DNA of 64,000 nt from Mariniphaga sp. (GCA_010906965.1 JAAFHB010000004.1:1-64000); one strand, 5' to 3'; shown: positions 9,129 through 17,897, counted from the first letter of the stretch. Numbers and translations are program-made. The notes: a model not told the origin generated them from the letters alone.

Positions 9129-9887
9129 ATGACCGGGTTACTTTCTCCATTTTCGCTGTCAACTGTCGATTGGGTACTGATTGTGTTTTGCGCCATTCTC
9201 ATTGGAATGTCCAAAACCGGTGTCCCGGGAGTGTCAATGATCGTTGTTCCAACGCTTGCCTTGATATTCGGCGGTAAAGCGTCGACGGGTGTTTTGCTTC
9301 CAATACTAATTATTGCTGATGTATTTGCGGTTGTCTATTACCACCGTCATGCGAAGTGGAAACACCTTGTGCGTGCACTCCCATGGGCATTTGCTGGTCT
9401 GTTTATTGCACTCTGGATTGGAAATCTTGTTAATGATGAGCAGTTTAAAAGGATAATCGCCATAACTGTTTTCGTGAGCATTGCGTTAATGATCTGGAAA
9501 GACTACTTTTATAAGAAAGAGTTTACGCCTGATAAATGGTGGTTTGCGGCTTTGATGGGCGTCGTGGGTGGGTTTGCAACCATGATCGGGAATGTAGCAG
9601 GACCTATTTTTGCGATTTATTTGTTAGCAATGCATTTAAACAAGAAAAGCTTTATAGGAACCACTGCCTGGTTTTTCTTCATTATCAATTTATCTAAATT
9701 TCCGCTTCAGGCACTCGTTTGGAAGAACATCAATCTGAACACACTCACCGTTGATATTATGGTTTTACCTGCCATTGCCTTTGGAGCATGGCTGGGAGTT
9801 TTTTTCGTGAAACTGATTCCTGAAAAAGCGTATAAATGGTTTGTAATTGTCATCACTGTTTTATCAGCGTTTTTGATTCTGATCTGA
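9129..9887 (+). CDS. Sulfite exporter TauE/SafE family (TSUP) membrane protein
   Basis: A 252-aa integral membrane protein of seven to eight helices. The first helix region carries the TSUP pattern (GMSKTGVPGVSMIVVPTLALIFGG), and the second repeat is seen around GVVGGFATMIGNVAGPIFAIYL. The family exports or imports small organosulfur or organic anions; the substrate is not predictable here. It stands alone, divergent from efp. It has no neighbouring sulfur-metabolism gene to suggest a role. Confidence 0.85.
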   Translation: MTGLLSPFSLSTVDWVLIVFCAILIGMSKTGVPGVSMIVVPTLALIFGGKASTGVLLPILIIADVFAVVYYHRHAKWKHLVRALPWAFAGLFIALWIGNLVNDEQFKRIIAITVFVSIALMIWKDYFYKKEFTPDKWWFAALMGVVGGFATMIGNVAGPIFAIYLLAMHLNKKSFIGTTAWFFFIINLSKFPLQALVWKNINLNTLTVDIMVLPAIAFGAWLGVFFVKLIPEKAYKWFVIVITVLSAFLILI

Positions 9888-10082
9888 ATGCGTTGATTTT
9901 TGATCTTTTTGTATGCTTATTTAATTGAATATGAAACAAATGATTAAAAATGACAATCAGTATTTATCAAGTAGGGTTCTGCATTTACTCAAATTATTAT
10001 AACTTTAGCCCGTGCCTTGGTTCGGAGTTTTCCAATGATCGATTGAATCAGGCTGTTTAAAGACCCGGTATTTAAAGAAAAA

Positions 10083-11321
10083 ATGAAAACGATGATATTA
10101 AGCAAAAAGCAAAGATTGATGATCTTGATTCCAGCTGGAATACTTGTCATTTTTGTCCTGATTTTTATTTTACGCAGGATTATCCCAAAGGCAATAAAAA
10201 TAAAAGATTGTATTACGCTTAATGTTGAGCAGGGTAATGTATATGAACCAATCGTTGCGACTGGTACGGTTGAAGCAGAAAACGAAGTGCTGATTCGAAG
10301 TCCTTATTCAAGTATTGTGAAACAGATTATTAAAGAGCCAGGTGCCCGTGTTCTTAAAGGGGATGTTATTCTCGTGATGGAAGATGAGATGATCAAGGAA
10401 GAAATAGATAAACTAAATGATCAGCTTGAACTAAAGCGCAATACCTTGGAAAAGAATAAGCTGAACGAATTTAGCACCAATGTTGATTTGAATTACAGTG
10501 AAGAGGTTAAGAAATTGAATATTACTTCTTTGAAATCACAACTTTCAGACGAAGAGCAACTTTTGGAGGTAGGTGGGATATCTCCTGCTAAAATCGTAAA
10601 GACAAAGCAGGAGATTGCGCTTGCTGAAAAAGACCTCGTGATGCTGAAACAAAAAAATTCAATTCGTCTGAAGCAATTAAAGGCGGAGGAACAGGGATTA
10701 AATCTTGGCATTAAAATTCAGGAGAAAGAATTGGGGGATAAAATCCATATACTGGACAAGATGCGATTGACAGCTCCTTCAAATGGAATCATTCTGTCTG
10801 TATCGAATAAAGTGGGGGAAAAGATTGAAAAGGATAATATATTGATCCGGATGTCTGATCTTTCGACTTTTAAAATTGCGGGATCAGTAGATGATAAACT
10901 TGCTGATTATATTAAAACCGGTAAAAGGGTTTATGTTGTAATCGATTCTGAAAGGCTTGCCGGAAATATTGGGAATGTGACACCCATGATTGAAAATAGC
11001 AAAATCCAGTTCAACGTCCATCTTGAAGAAAAAAATAATCCAAAGCTTATTTCCAATCAAAATTTAGTTTTGTGGGTTGTTGGAAATGAAGCAGAGAATA
11101 CCTTAAGGATTAGAAATTTAAACCTTTTTAGTAAAGAGGTTCCCAATGTTTTGTATGTTTTAAAAAATGGGGAAGCAATTCGTCGTGAAATAATAACAGG
11201 AATCAAAAATCCCGACTATATTCAAGTGCTGTCGGGGCTCGAGGCTGGAGAAAAGGTTATAATTCCAAAACAGGGAATGTCGGCATTCCGCAATTCCAGT
11301 AGTGTTGTAATAAACAATTAA
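10083..11321 (+). CDS. Efflux membrane fusion protein (HlyD/RND adaptor type)
   Basis: A 412-aa periplasmic adaptor. It has an N-terminal membrane anchor (about residues 11-31), a lipoyl-like half motif (VATGTVEAENEVLIRSPYSS) and a charged coiled-coil hairpin (about 115-220). The second lipoyl half (MRLTAPSNGIILSVSNKVGEKI) and a beta-barrel domain follow. Adaptors of this kind connect an inner-membrane pump to a TolC channel. The TolC-type gene follows 4 bp later, but no RND or ABC pump gene is present on either side. The pair must therefore work with a pump encoded elsewhere, or with one not recognised. Confidence 0.85.
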   Translation: MKTMILSKKQRLMILIPAGILVIFVLIFILRRIIPKAIKIKDCITLNVEQGNVYEPIVATGTVEAENEVLIRSPYSSIVKQIIKEPGARVLKGDVILVMEDEMIKEEIDKLNDQLELKRNTLEKNKLNEFSTNVDLNYSEEVKKLNITSLKSQLSDEEQLLEVGGISPAKIVKTKQEIALAEKDLVMLKQKNSIRLKQLKAEEQGLNLGIKIQEKELGDKIHILDKMRLTAPSNGIILSVSNKVGEKIEKDNILIRMSDLSTFKIAGSVDDKLADYIKTGKRVYVVIDSERLAGNIGNVTPMIENSKIQFNVHLEEKNNPKLISNQNLVLWVVGNEAENTLRIRNLNLFSKEVPNVLYVLKNGEAIRREIITGIKNPDYIQVLSGLEAGEKVIIPKQGMSAFRNSSSVVINN

Positions 11322-11325
11322 GTTA

Positions 11326-12849
11326 ATGAGTAAAAATCTATATATAAGTGTTTTAAATATTTTTCTTCTCTGTTTTTTTGTCAATGTTTTGAAGGCTCAG
11401 GAGAAATTTGCCGGAGAACCGGCAAAAATAAAAATGAACCTTAGTCTTCAGGATGTTGTCGACTTATCAATTGCGCAATCTTCAGCCGTGAAATACGTTC
11501 AGAACACGAATGTCAATTATTTCTGGCGCTGGAAAAACTTCAGGAAAACATTCCTTCCTAATCTTGTTATGTCCGGAACGTTACCCAGTTACAACCAATC
11601 AACGGTACCTGTAACCCAACCTGACGGAAGTATCGAGTTTAAAGCTGTCTCCAATCTGCTGACATCTGCGAACCTAAGTCTTAATCAGTCTATACCGCTG
11701 ACTGGAACATCTATTTATGCTTCTACATCAGCCAGCAGGGTTCAGGATAATTATAAGAAGCATACAACCTTTTCCGGTAATCCGATCTCTTTTGGCTTTT
11801 ACCAGCCAATTTTTGCCTATAACTGGATGAAATGGTCTAAAAAAACAGAGCCGCTGATTTATAACGAGTCGCAAAAGAATTTTATACAGTCGATTGAAGA
11901 AATAGCCTACACGGCTACCACCCGTTTTTTTAATTACCTGCGGATTCAGACTAATTTTAAACTTGCTGAAAGTGCATTAAAAAACAGTAACGACAATTTA
12001 CGCATTGCGCAAACCAAGCAAAAACTTGGTCAAATTTCTGAGAACGATTTCTCCAGGATTGAACTATCGGTTCTGAACGCTCAAAAGGCGTTAAATTCGG
12101 CTGAAATGCAACTAAAAAACTCTGATTTTGAACTTAAATCGTATATTGGCCTCGATCAATATCAGGAAATAGAGTTGAAAATGCCATTAAATATAACCCT
12201 ATTCGATATCGATTCAAAAAAGGCACTAATGGAAGCAAAAACCAATCGGCCTGAACCAGTAAACTTCGAAAGAAGGTTAATTAATGCAGACAGGGATTTG
12301 ACGCAGGCTAAACGCGGAACTGGATTAAGTGCTACTTTATCTGGTAGTTATGGCCTTTCGAATAGTGGTGAATCACTTCCGGGAATCTACCAGGATCCAC
12401 TCAAATCGCAGGTTCTGCAATTGACCATGAGTGTTCCGATATTAGACTGGGGACGTGCCGCTTCAACAGTGAAGATGGCCGAGGCACAACGCGATCTCGC
12501 TCAATTTGATGTTCAAAAAGCCAAAGAAGATTTTGATAGAAGTGTTATTGTTCAGGTAGAACAGTTTGGTCTTTTAAAGGATCAGTTGAAGACTGCCAAG
12601 GAAGCTGACCGTGTTGCCGAAAACGGGTATCGTATTGCACTGAAACGGTTTCAAAATGGCGAAATTAGCATTACTGATCTTAATATTGCCCTTTCGGAAC
12701 GTGAAACAGCCAAACGCGATTATATCGGTTCACTTGCAACCTACTGGCTTGCTTATTATAATTTGCGGATTTTGACGCTTTACGATTTCGAAACCGATCA
12801 AAAGATTAATTACGAAAATCCAATGCTCTCATCTGAAAATGGAGGATGA
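11326..12849 (+). CDS. TolC-family outer membrane efflux protein
   Basis: A 507-aa protein with a signal peptide (LYISVLNIFLLCFFVNVLKA) and two TolC/OEP repeats made of long helices and short beta strands. The first repeat begins SLQDVVDLSIAQSSAVKYV. The second contains LTMSVPILDWGRAASTVK, the typical strand-turn of outer membrane factors. It would form the outer membrane channel of an efflux system with the adaptor encoded 4 bp upstream. The two genes clearly form one operon. The C-terminus (DFETDQKINYENP) is short and acidic. Confidence 0.88.
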   Translation: MSKNLYISVLNIFLLCFFVNVLKAQEKFAGEPAKIKMNLSLQDVVDLSIAQSSAVKYVQNTNVNYFWRWKNFRKTFLPNLVMSGTLPSYNQSTVPVTQPDGSIEFKAVSNLLTSANLSLNQSIPLTGTSIYASTSASRVQDNYKKHTTFSGNPISFGFYQPIFAYNWMKWSKKTEPLIYNESQKNFIQSIEEIAYTATTRFFNYLRIQTNFKLAESALKNSNDNLRIAQTKQKLGQISENDFSRIELSVLNAQKALNSAEMQLKNSDFELKSYIGLDQYQEIELKMPLNITLFDIDSKKALMEAKTNRPEPVNFERRLINADRDLTQAKRGTGLSATLSGSYGLSNSGESLPGIYQDPLKSQVLQLTMSVPILDWGRAASTVKMAEAQRDLAQFDVQKAKEDFDRSVIVQVEQFGLLKDQLKTAKEADRVAENGYRIALKRFQNGEISITDLNIALSERETAKRDYIGSLATYWLAYYNLRILTLYDFETDQKINYENPMLSSENGG

Positions 12850-12910
12850 ATTAAATTCGTGACTTGCCTGTTTTCAGAATGATCAATATTTATTTTGTGT
12901 CTTATCATCA

Positions 12911-13561
12911 ATGTTTTATATGAAAATAATTTTCCGATTTATTTTATTAATTGTCGCTGTTGGATTTATCGTACAGTGCCATTCCTCTAAACCCGTTAAA
13001 TCCATTGAGGACTTGAAGACTGCTTTCAACAGCGAATCAACCGCCTCCGAAAAGTATGCCAAATTTGCTCAGGCAGCAATGGAAGAAGGATATGATACAA
13101 TCGCTAAATTGTTTGAGGCGACTTCTAAATCTGAAAAAATCCATGCCTTTAATCATGGGAAAGTTCTTGAAAAATACGGCAATAGCATTGGGAATGCCGA
13201 AATTGGTAGTTACGAGATTAAGACGACTATTGAGAATCTTCAGACTGCTATCAATGGCGAAACTTACGAAATGCAGACCATGTATCCAGGTTTTATTAAA
13301 AATGCAGAAATTGAGAAAGCTCCCGAAGCAGCAAAATCATTTACATGGGCATGGGATGGCGAAAAAAAACATTTAAACTATTACCGGCAGGTACAATCTT
13401 TAATTGTAAAAGGCAATGAGAATGGATTATCTTTTGAATGGTATGTATGCCCCACCTGTGGAAATATTTACAACGATATTGATGTAAAAGAAAGTTGTGA
13501 TTTTTGTCTAACCAAAAAAGTCAATTTCGACGGATATACTGAAGAGGTGGGAGGAGAATAA
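12911..13561 (+). CDS. Exported rubrerythrin-like protein (probable lipoprotein)
   Basis: A 216-aa protein with a hydrophobic N-terminus ending in a possible lipobox (GFIVQC, Cys23), then a ferritin-like four-helix domain. Glutamates and ExxH pairs are in rubrerythrin positions (SEKIH, NGETYEM, DGEKKH). A C-terminal rubredoxin-like zinc-ribbon/iron site follows (CPTCG...CDFC). Rubrerythrins reduce peroxide using a diiron site and are normally cytoplasmic, so an envelope form is unusual. An alternative start is the ATG at 12920. The gene converges on the tpx operon, which also handles peroxide. Family assignment is firm; membrane anchoring is inferred from the N-terminus. Confidence 0.82.
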   Translation: MFYMKIIFRFILLIVAVGFIVQCHSSKPVKSIEDLKTAFNSESTASEKYAKFAQAAMEEGYDTIAKLFEATSKSEKIHAFNHGKVLEKYGNSIGNAEIGSYEIKTTIENLQTAINGETYEMQTMYPGFIKNAEIEKAPEAAKSFTWAWDGEKKHLNYYRQVQSLIVKGNENGLSFEWYVCPTCGNIYNDIDVKESCDFCLTKKVNFDGYTEEVGGE

Positions 13562-13563
13562 AA

Positions 13564-13592
13564 AAAAGAGACAACTGACAGCTGTCTCTTTT
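13564..13592. terminator. Terminator between the rubrerythrin gene and tpx
   Basis: A 10-bp stem (AAAAGAGACA at 13564-13573 with TGTCTCTTTT at 13583-13592) closes a 9-base loop. The A and T runs on the two sides make it usable in both directions, and it lies between convergent genes. Confidence 0.75.
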
Positions 13593-13615
13593 AATTTGGA
13601 TCTTATTTTTAGATG

Positions 13616-14125
13616 TTAAAGCGAATTTACTAAAGCAATTGATGCCTCATAATTTGGCTCATTCGTTACTTCGGGGACGTGTTCAACATATCTTACTATT
13701 CCTAATTTATCAACAACTACTGTTCCACGGGCGAGTAAACGCAATTCCTTTAATACAAAACCATATTTTTCTCCAAAATCGAGGTCTTTATGGTCTGATA
13801 TTGTCTTAATGTTTTCCAAACCTTCTGCTGCACAAAAACGGCTCTGGGCAAATGGAAGATCGCAGGATATAGATAGTACCACAGTATCTTTCAGCTTGTT
13901 CACTTCTGTATTGAATCTTCTGTTCTGGGCAGCGCAAACGCTGGTATCAACCGAAGGGTATACAGCTATTATAACTGTTTTCCCGGCAAAATCAGATAAT
14001 TTGACCGGAATCAGGCCTGCTCCAACAGCTGTAAAATCTGGTGCTTTATCACCAACTTTAATTTCATTACCAAGCAAGGTTAAAGGATTGCCTGCAAACG
14101 TTACTTTTACTGAACTTTCTTTCAT
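13616..14125 (-). CDS. tpx: Thiol peroxidase Tpx
   Basis: A 169-aa atypical 2-Cys peroxiredoxin that would reduce hydrogen peroxide and alkyl hydroperoxides. The peroxidatic Cys64 sits in SVDTSVCAAQ, and the resolving Cys98 in SRFCAAEG is 34 residues later, the same spacing as in E. coli Tpx (61/95). The usual TPVCETQ is replaced by TSVCAAQ. Its start overlaps the stop of the upstream hypothetical gene by 4 bp. It is therefore the last gene of the minus-strand YtxH operon, which suggests co-regulation under stress. Confidence 0.93.
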   Translation of the reverse strand: MKESSVKVTFAGNPLTLLGNEIKVGDKAPDFTAVGAGLIPVKLSDFAGKTVIIAVYPSVDTSVCAAQNRRFNTEVNKLKDTVVLSISCDLPFAQSRFCAAEGLENIKTISDHKDLDFGEKYGFVLKELRLLARGTVVVDKLGIVRYVEHVPEVTNEPNYEASIALVNSL

Positions 14126-14502
14126 CTTTTAAAATTTGTTAATTTATTAATATAATGCAAACCTAGTGCTTTGATTGTGTCTGAATTTTTGGAAACAAAA
14201 TTTGTTACTTCATATTGCACAAAAATCCCTGCAAGACGCAGTAGTGGATTTTTCGAGGAGCGAACCAGTATTTTACGCGAAACATAACCTGATATTAAAC
14301 CAGTGACCGTCTCAATCAGGTTGTCTTTTAAATCAGATGGTGTAGCAATATCACCAATCATCTTGCGTAATATATTTACCGGCCTAAGACTATCGAATGT
14401 ATCCTTGAACTGATCCTTAAGTAAAATGCCTTCTTCCATTTGCCTGCACTCAAGGACGGAAATTGATTTTTTAAGCGCTTCGGCTGCTGTTATTTTCTGC
14501 AT
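14122..14502 (-). CDS. Hypothetical protein in the YtxH stress operon
   Basis: A 126-aa protein I do not recognise as a named family. It has no signal peptide or clear membrane helix; the middle (LIETVTGLISGYVSRKILV) is amphipathic, and a short C-terminal helix ends in a basic tail. Its stop codon overlaps the tpx start by 4 bp, and it follows the holin-X-like gene by about 80 bp. The cluster YtxH, holin-X-like and a small soluble protein is often seen in Bacteroidota, so a role in the envelope stress response is possible. That is inference from context only. Confidence 0.7.
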   Translation of the reverse strand: MQKITAAEALKKSISVLECRQMEEGILLKDQFKDTFDSLRPVNILRKMIGDIATPSDLKDNLIETVTGLISGYVSRKILVRSSKNPLLRLAGIFVQYEVTNFVSKNSDTIKALGLHYINKLTNFKR

Positions 14503-14583
14503 GAATGAGTAATCACATTGTTAATCCGTAAATTAGTAAAAATCTTTTGTATTGATAATTAACCAACAGTATCAGTAATCACA

Positions 14584-14958
14584 TTAATCGGGTAATTGAT
14601 CATCTTTTAAACTCTCATCCATGAGTAATTCTAGAATAATGGAATTACTTACGGGTCTCTTTATCCACTGATTTCGAAACAAGTAAACAATAATGCCAAT
14701 GAAAAGGTATAATGCGGAAACCAAAATAAATCCGAGCCATATTTTTCCAAATAAATCGCCAAGAAGTAAAGCAATTGCAATATTTAGATTCACGAAGAAC
14801 AGGGCAAGGATAACCACAATGACAAAACCCGAAGCTAAGTTTGAAATGATTTCAGCCAATTTGTCAGTGGCTTTTAATTTAAATAGCTGAAGACTGGTTT
14901 TGGTGTAGGCTTGAGCGCGCGCCAGCAAATCTTCCACAGGAGTTGTCAGTTCTTTCAT
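14584..14958 (-). CDS. Holin-X-like (phage holin family) membrane protein
   Basis: A 124-aa protein with an amphipathic N-terminal helix and two membrane helices (about residues 41-66 and 72-94), matching the group annotated as phage holin family or Holin-X. In chromosomal settings this is not a phage gene: it is usually found with YtxH-domain proteins, as here. The function is unknown, and membrane stress has been suggested by context. It lies 53 bp after YtxH in the same direction. Confidence 0.72.
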   Translation of the reverse strand: MKELTTPVEDLLARAQAYTKTSLQLFKLKATDKLAEIISNLASGFVIVVILALFFVNLNIAIALLLGDLFGKIWLGFILVSALYLFIGIIVYLFRNQWIKRPVSNSIILELLMDESLKDDQLPD

Positions 14959-15011
14959 ATTATCCCACCGGATTTATATTAGTTTCAAAATTGAAATTTG
15001 CCAGGCAATAG

Positions 15012-15266
15012 TTAAAGACCACTGTTGGCATTTTTAGTCTCACTTCCTGCCGAATCTTTGGCTTTCTTAACGACGGCTTCAAACTTTTCAGTCATTTCCT
15101 CTACAAAATCGTTCATTTTGTGGGTCAGATCGTCGGCATAATCTTTTCCTTTTTTCGCAATCTTTTTTCTTGTTTCACACCCTTTTTCAGGTGCGAAAAG
15201 AATTCCTAATAAGGCTCCGGTAGCAGCGCCTGCCAAAAGGCCTAGTAAAACTTTTCCTGTGCTCAT
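15012..15266 (-). CDS. YtxH domain-containing general stress protein
   Basis: An 84-aa protein. A glycine- and alanine-rich N-terminal hydrophobic segment (LLGLLAGAATGALLGILFAP) is followed by EKG and then a charged helix rich in Lys, Glu and Asp. This is the standard YtxH layout, a family named for a Bacillus general-stress protein. It is the first gene of a four-gene minus-strand unit that ends with tpx. A TAACTTTG box at 15299-15306 on the minus strand is a plausible promoter. Confidence 0.85.
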   Translation of the reverse strand: MSTGKVLLGLLAGAATGALLGILFAPEKGCETRKKIAKKGKDYADDLTHKMNDFVEEMTEKFEAVVKKAKDSAGSETKNANSGL

Positions 15267-15298
15267 AATGCAAGATTTTAAATTGTTAATACTCTATC

Positions 15299-15306
15299 CA
15301 AAGTTA
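15299..15306 (-). promoter_or_regulatory. Candidate -7 box for the YtxH-tpx operon
   Basis: On the minus strand this reads TAACTTTG, matching TAnnTTTG, 33 bp before the YtxH start codon. Confidence 0.45.
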
Positions 15307-15434
15307 CAAATAAACAATCAAAAAGTTGAAAGGTTTTGAATTATTTAGGATGATATTTCTTTCAAGAAAGCAGATTTTGTCTTCCTAACCAAAATTAAAT
15401 TTGCAGGATGATTATTTTTTATAAAAATGAATAC

Positions 15435-15460
15435 AAGTAATTAATACTTTTATAAATTTG
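15435..15460 (+). promoter_or_regulatory. araR promoter with a candidate operator dyad
   Basis: TAAATTTG at 15453-15460 fits the -7 consensus and lies 20 bp before the GTG start of the regulator. Directly upstream, at 15435-15449, is a perfect dyad AAGTA-N5-TACTT, in the spacer where a bound repressor would block RNA polymerase. A close relative of the dyad lies before araA. Autoregulation is an inference. Confidence 0.45.
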
Positions 15461-15480
15461 CATCAATTAACCAATCAATA

Positions 15481-16194
15481 GTGAAACAAGCTAATTTCAT
15501 TCATATGCTTAGCGAAATGTACAAACAGCATCCAAGACATTATATAGCAGTTGACTGTTCAATTTTCGGTTACGAAGATGGGGAGCTCAAATTGTTGCTT
15601 TACCCACGAGGTTTTGAGCCTTCGATTGGTAAATGGTCATTAATGGGTGGTTTTGTACAGGAAGACGAATCGATGGAAGAGGCCGCCCGACGTGTACTTT
15701 TGCAGACTACCGGACTGAAGGATATATTTTTAGAGCAAGCATCTGCTTTTTCAAAACCGAATCGGGATCCAGGCGCAAGAGTTATAAGCATGACGTTTAT
15801 GGCACTCATAAGAATTGATATTCATGATAAAGATCTGGTGCGTGAAAATGGCGCCCATTGGTGGCCGATAACCAAATTGCCAACCTTGATTTTCGACCAT
15901 GAGGCAATTGTTGAAAATGCCCTTGCTCTTTTACAGCAAAAAGCGAGTATTGATCTGATAGGGAAAGAATTGCTTCCTGAAATGTTTACACTTATGCAAT
16001 TGAGGAATTTGTATGAAGCCATCTTTCAAAAAACATTCGACCCCGGGAATTTCCGCAAAAAAATTCTTTCAATAGATATACTTGAAAAGTTAAATTTAAA
16101 GAATACAACTGAATCGAAGAAAGGAGCCTTTTACTACAAGTTTAAAAACAGCGAAGCTGGCATGAAGAGTGAACGAATCGTCAAGTTTCCGTAA
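15481..16194 (+). CDS. araR: Nudix-domain transcriptional regulator of arabinose use (AraR type)
   Basis: A 237-aa protein of the NrtR family: an N-terminal Nudix fold (about residues 15-150) and a C-terminal winged helix (about 160-235). The Nudix box is degenerate: GGFVQEDESMEEAARR is followed by VLLQTTGL, so the catalytic EE pair of REUxEE is replaced by QT. Members of this branch bind sugar instead of hydrolysing nucleotides. In Bacteroides the Nudix-family AraR controls L-arabinose genes, and here the gene stands immediately before araA, which supports the name. The start is GTG, placed 20 bp after a TAAATTTG promoter box. Confidence 0.85.
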   Translation: MKQANFIHMLSEMYKQHPRHYIAVDCSIFGYEDGELKLLLYPRGFEPSIGKWSLMGGFVQEDESMEEAARRVLLQTTGLKDIFLEQASAFSKPNRDPGARVISMTFMALIRIDIHDKDLVRENGAHWWPITKLPTLIFDHEAIVENALALLQQKASIDLIGKELLPEMFTLMQLRNLYEAIFQKTFDPGNFRKKILSIDILEKLNLKNTTESKKGAFYYKFKNSEAGMKSERIVKFP

Positions 16195-16201
16195 TTGTTT
16201 A

Positions 16202-16230
16202 TATTAAAAGTACTCTTAACTTTTTTAATA
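16202..16230 (+). promoter_or_regulatory. Inverted repeat upstream of araA (terminator or AraR operator)
   Basis: TATTAAAAG at 16202-16210 faces CTTTTTTAATA at 16220-16230. Within it, 16208-16222 reads AAGTA-N5-AACTT, the same spacing as the perfect dyad before araR. It may terminate araR, act as an operator for araA, or both. Confidence 0.4.
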
Positions 16231-16326
16231 AATATTTCAGGCATTTCAAAGATTCTAAAAAGCAAAATATTTTAAATAATTATTGAATATTAATTGATTA
16301 AACAACACTAATTAAAGTATTAAATC

Positions 16327-17838
16327 ATGACAAACACATTATTAAATCAGTTTGAAGTCTGGTTTGTAACAGGAGCACAGCTGCTGTACGGAGGCGATGC
16401 GGTCGTAAAAGTCGACGCACACTCAAACGAAATGGTTAAAGGATTAAACGAATCAGGCAATTTGCCTGTAAAAATTGTTTATAAAGGGACTGCTAATTCG
16501 TCGTCTGAAATTGCAGAAATTATGCGTGCTGCAAACGGAGATACAAAATGTATTGGTTTAATTACCTGGATGCATACTTTCTCTCCTGCAAAAATGTGGA
16601 TTCATGGTTTGATGGATTATAAAAAACCATTAATGCACCTTCATACACAGTTCAATGAGCAAATTCCCTGGGCAGAAATCGACATGGATTTCATGAATCT
16701 GAATCAGTCTGCTCACGGTGACCGTGAATTTGGATTTATTACCAGCCGTTTACGAAAACCACGTAAAGTGGTAGTTGGTTACTGGAAAGATAAATCAACT
16801 CACGATAAAATTTCCGGATGGATGCGCGTTTGTGCCGGATGGGCTGATTCTCAAAATATGCAAATCATCCGTTTTGGCGATAACATGAACAACGTGGCAG
16901 TAACCGATGGAGACAAGGTAGAAGCTGAAATTCGTTTGGGTTACCACGTTGACAATGCTCCAATTGCATTGCTCGTTCCTTACATAGAAGCAGTTACTGA
17001 CGCTGAAATCGAACCTTTAATTGCTGAGTACGAAAAACTGTACGACTTTGCCGATGATTGTAAGAAAGGTACTGATAAACATATCACTGTACGTCAGGCA
17101 GCAGCTCAGGAAATTGGGTTACGCCGTTTTTTACAAGATAAAAACGCAACTGCTTTCACGACCAGCTTCAACGAATTGGAAGGAATGTCTCAATTGATGG
17201 GCTTCGCTTCGCAACGATTGATGGCCGAAGGTTATGGTTTTGGTGCTGAAGGCGACTGGAAAACAGCGGCTCTTACACGTACAATGTGGGTTATGGCTCA
17301 AGGTTTACCAGGTGGATGTTCGTTCCTTGAAGATTACGTATTGAACTTCGATGGAGCAAACAGCTCTATTCTTCAATCGCATATGTTGGAAATCAACCCT
17401 GAAATTGCGGACAATAAACCACGCATCGAAGTTCATTTCTTAGGAATTGGTGATGCAGGTGTTTGTGCCCGCTTAATATTCCAGGCACATGAAGGTGATG
17501 GCATTGCTGCGACTGTTGTCGATATGGGTAACCGTTTCCGCATGCTTGTAAATGAAGTTGAAGTGATAAAACCGGAAGCATTGCCTAAATTGCCTGTTGC
17601 CTGTGCTTTGTGGAAACCAATGCCAAACCTCGAGATAGGTGCAGGTGCCTGGATTACTGCAGGTGGAACGCATCACTCGAGCTTCTCGTTCTCTGTCACT
17701 ACAGAAATGATGGAAGATTACGCTGAGATTGCTGACATCGAAATATTGATTATCGATAAAGACACCAACATCAGAGCGTTCAAGCAAACCATACGCAATA
17801 ACGAAATGTATTACCTATTGAATAAAGCTCTTAGGTAA
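16327..17838 (+). CDS. araA: L-arabinose isomerase
   Basis: A 503-aa enzyme converting L-arabinose to L-ribulose, full length (E. coli enzyme about 500 aa). The N-terminus FEVWFVTGAQLLYG is the family signature. The metal and catalytic positions are present: a Glu in NELEGMSQLMGF, a Glu in GFGAEGDWKTAAL, a His in QSHMLEINPE and a His in THHSSFSFSV. It is the first catabolic gene after the AraR-type regulator and is followed by a sodium/sugar symporter, araD and araB. Confidence 0.97.
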   Translation: MTNTLLNQFEVWFVTGAQLLYGGDAVVKVDAHSNEMVKGLNESGNLPVKIVYKGTANSSSEIAEIMRAANGDTKCIGLITWMHTFSPAKMWIHGLMDYKKPLMHLHTQFNEQIPWAEIDMDFMNLNQSAHGDREFGFITSRLRKPRKVVVGYWKDKSTHDKISGWMRVCAGWADSQNMQIIRFGDNMNNVAVTDGDKVEAEIRLGYHVDNAPIALLVPYIEAVTDAEIEPLIAEYEKLYDFADDCKKGTDKHITVRQAAAQEIGLRRFLQDKNATAFTTSFNELEGMSQLMGFASQRLMAEGYGFGAEGDWKTAALTRTMWVMAQGLPGGCSFLEDYVLNFDGANSSILQSHMLEINPEIADNKPRIEVHFLGIGDAGVCARLIFQAHEGDGIAATVVDMGNRFRMLVNEVEVIKPEALPKLPVACALWKPMPNLEIGAGAWITAGGTHHSSFSFSVTTEMMEDYAEIADIEILIIDKDTNIRAFKQTIRNNEMYYLLNKALR

Positions 17839-17855
17839 TTCACAGTGCATTGCGC

Positions 17856-17897
17856 GTTTACATCTTCAGTGTTTACCGCTGCTGCAATAGTGTTTAC
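17856..17897 (+). repeat. Three GTTTAC repeats before the symporter gene
   Basis: GTTTAC occurs at 17856-17861, 17871-17876 and 17892-17897, the last two within AGTGTTTAC. Spacings are 15 and 21 bp. The cluster lies in the 118-bp gap between araA and the symporter and may be a regulatory site; nothing proves this. Confidence 0.25.

Noticed and set aside
14584-14958. Prophage, suggested by a phage-holin-type gene
   Set aside because: The gene belongs to a chromosomal stress cluster with YtxH and tpx; no capsid, tail, lysis or integrase gene is near.
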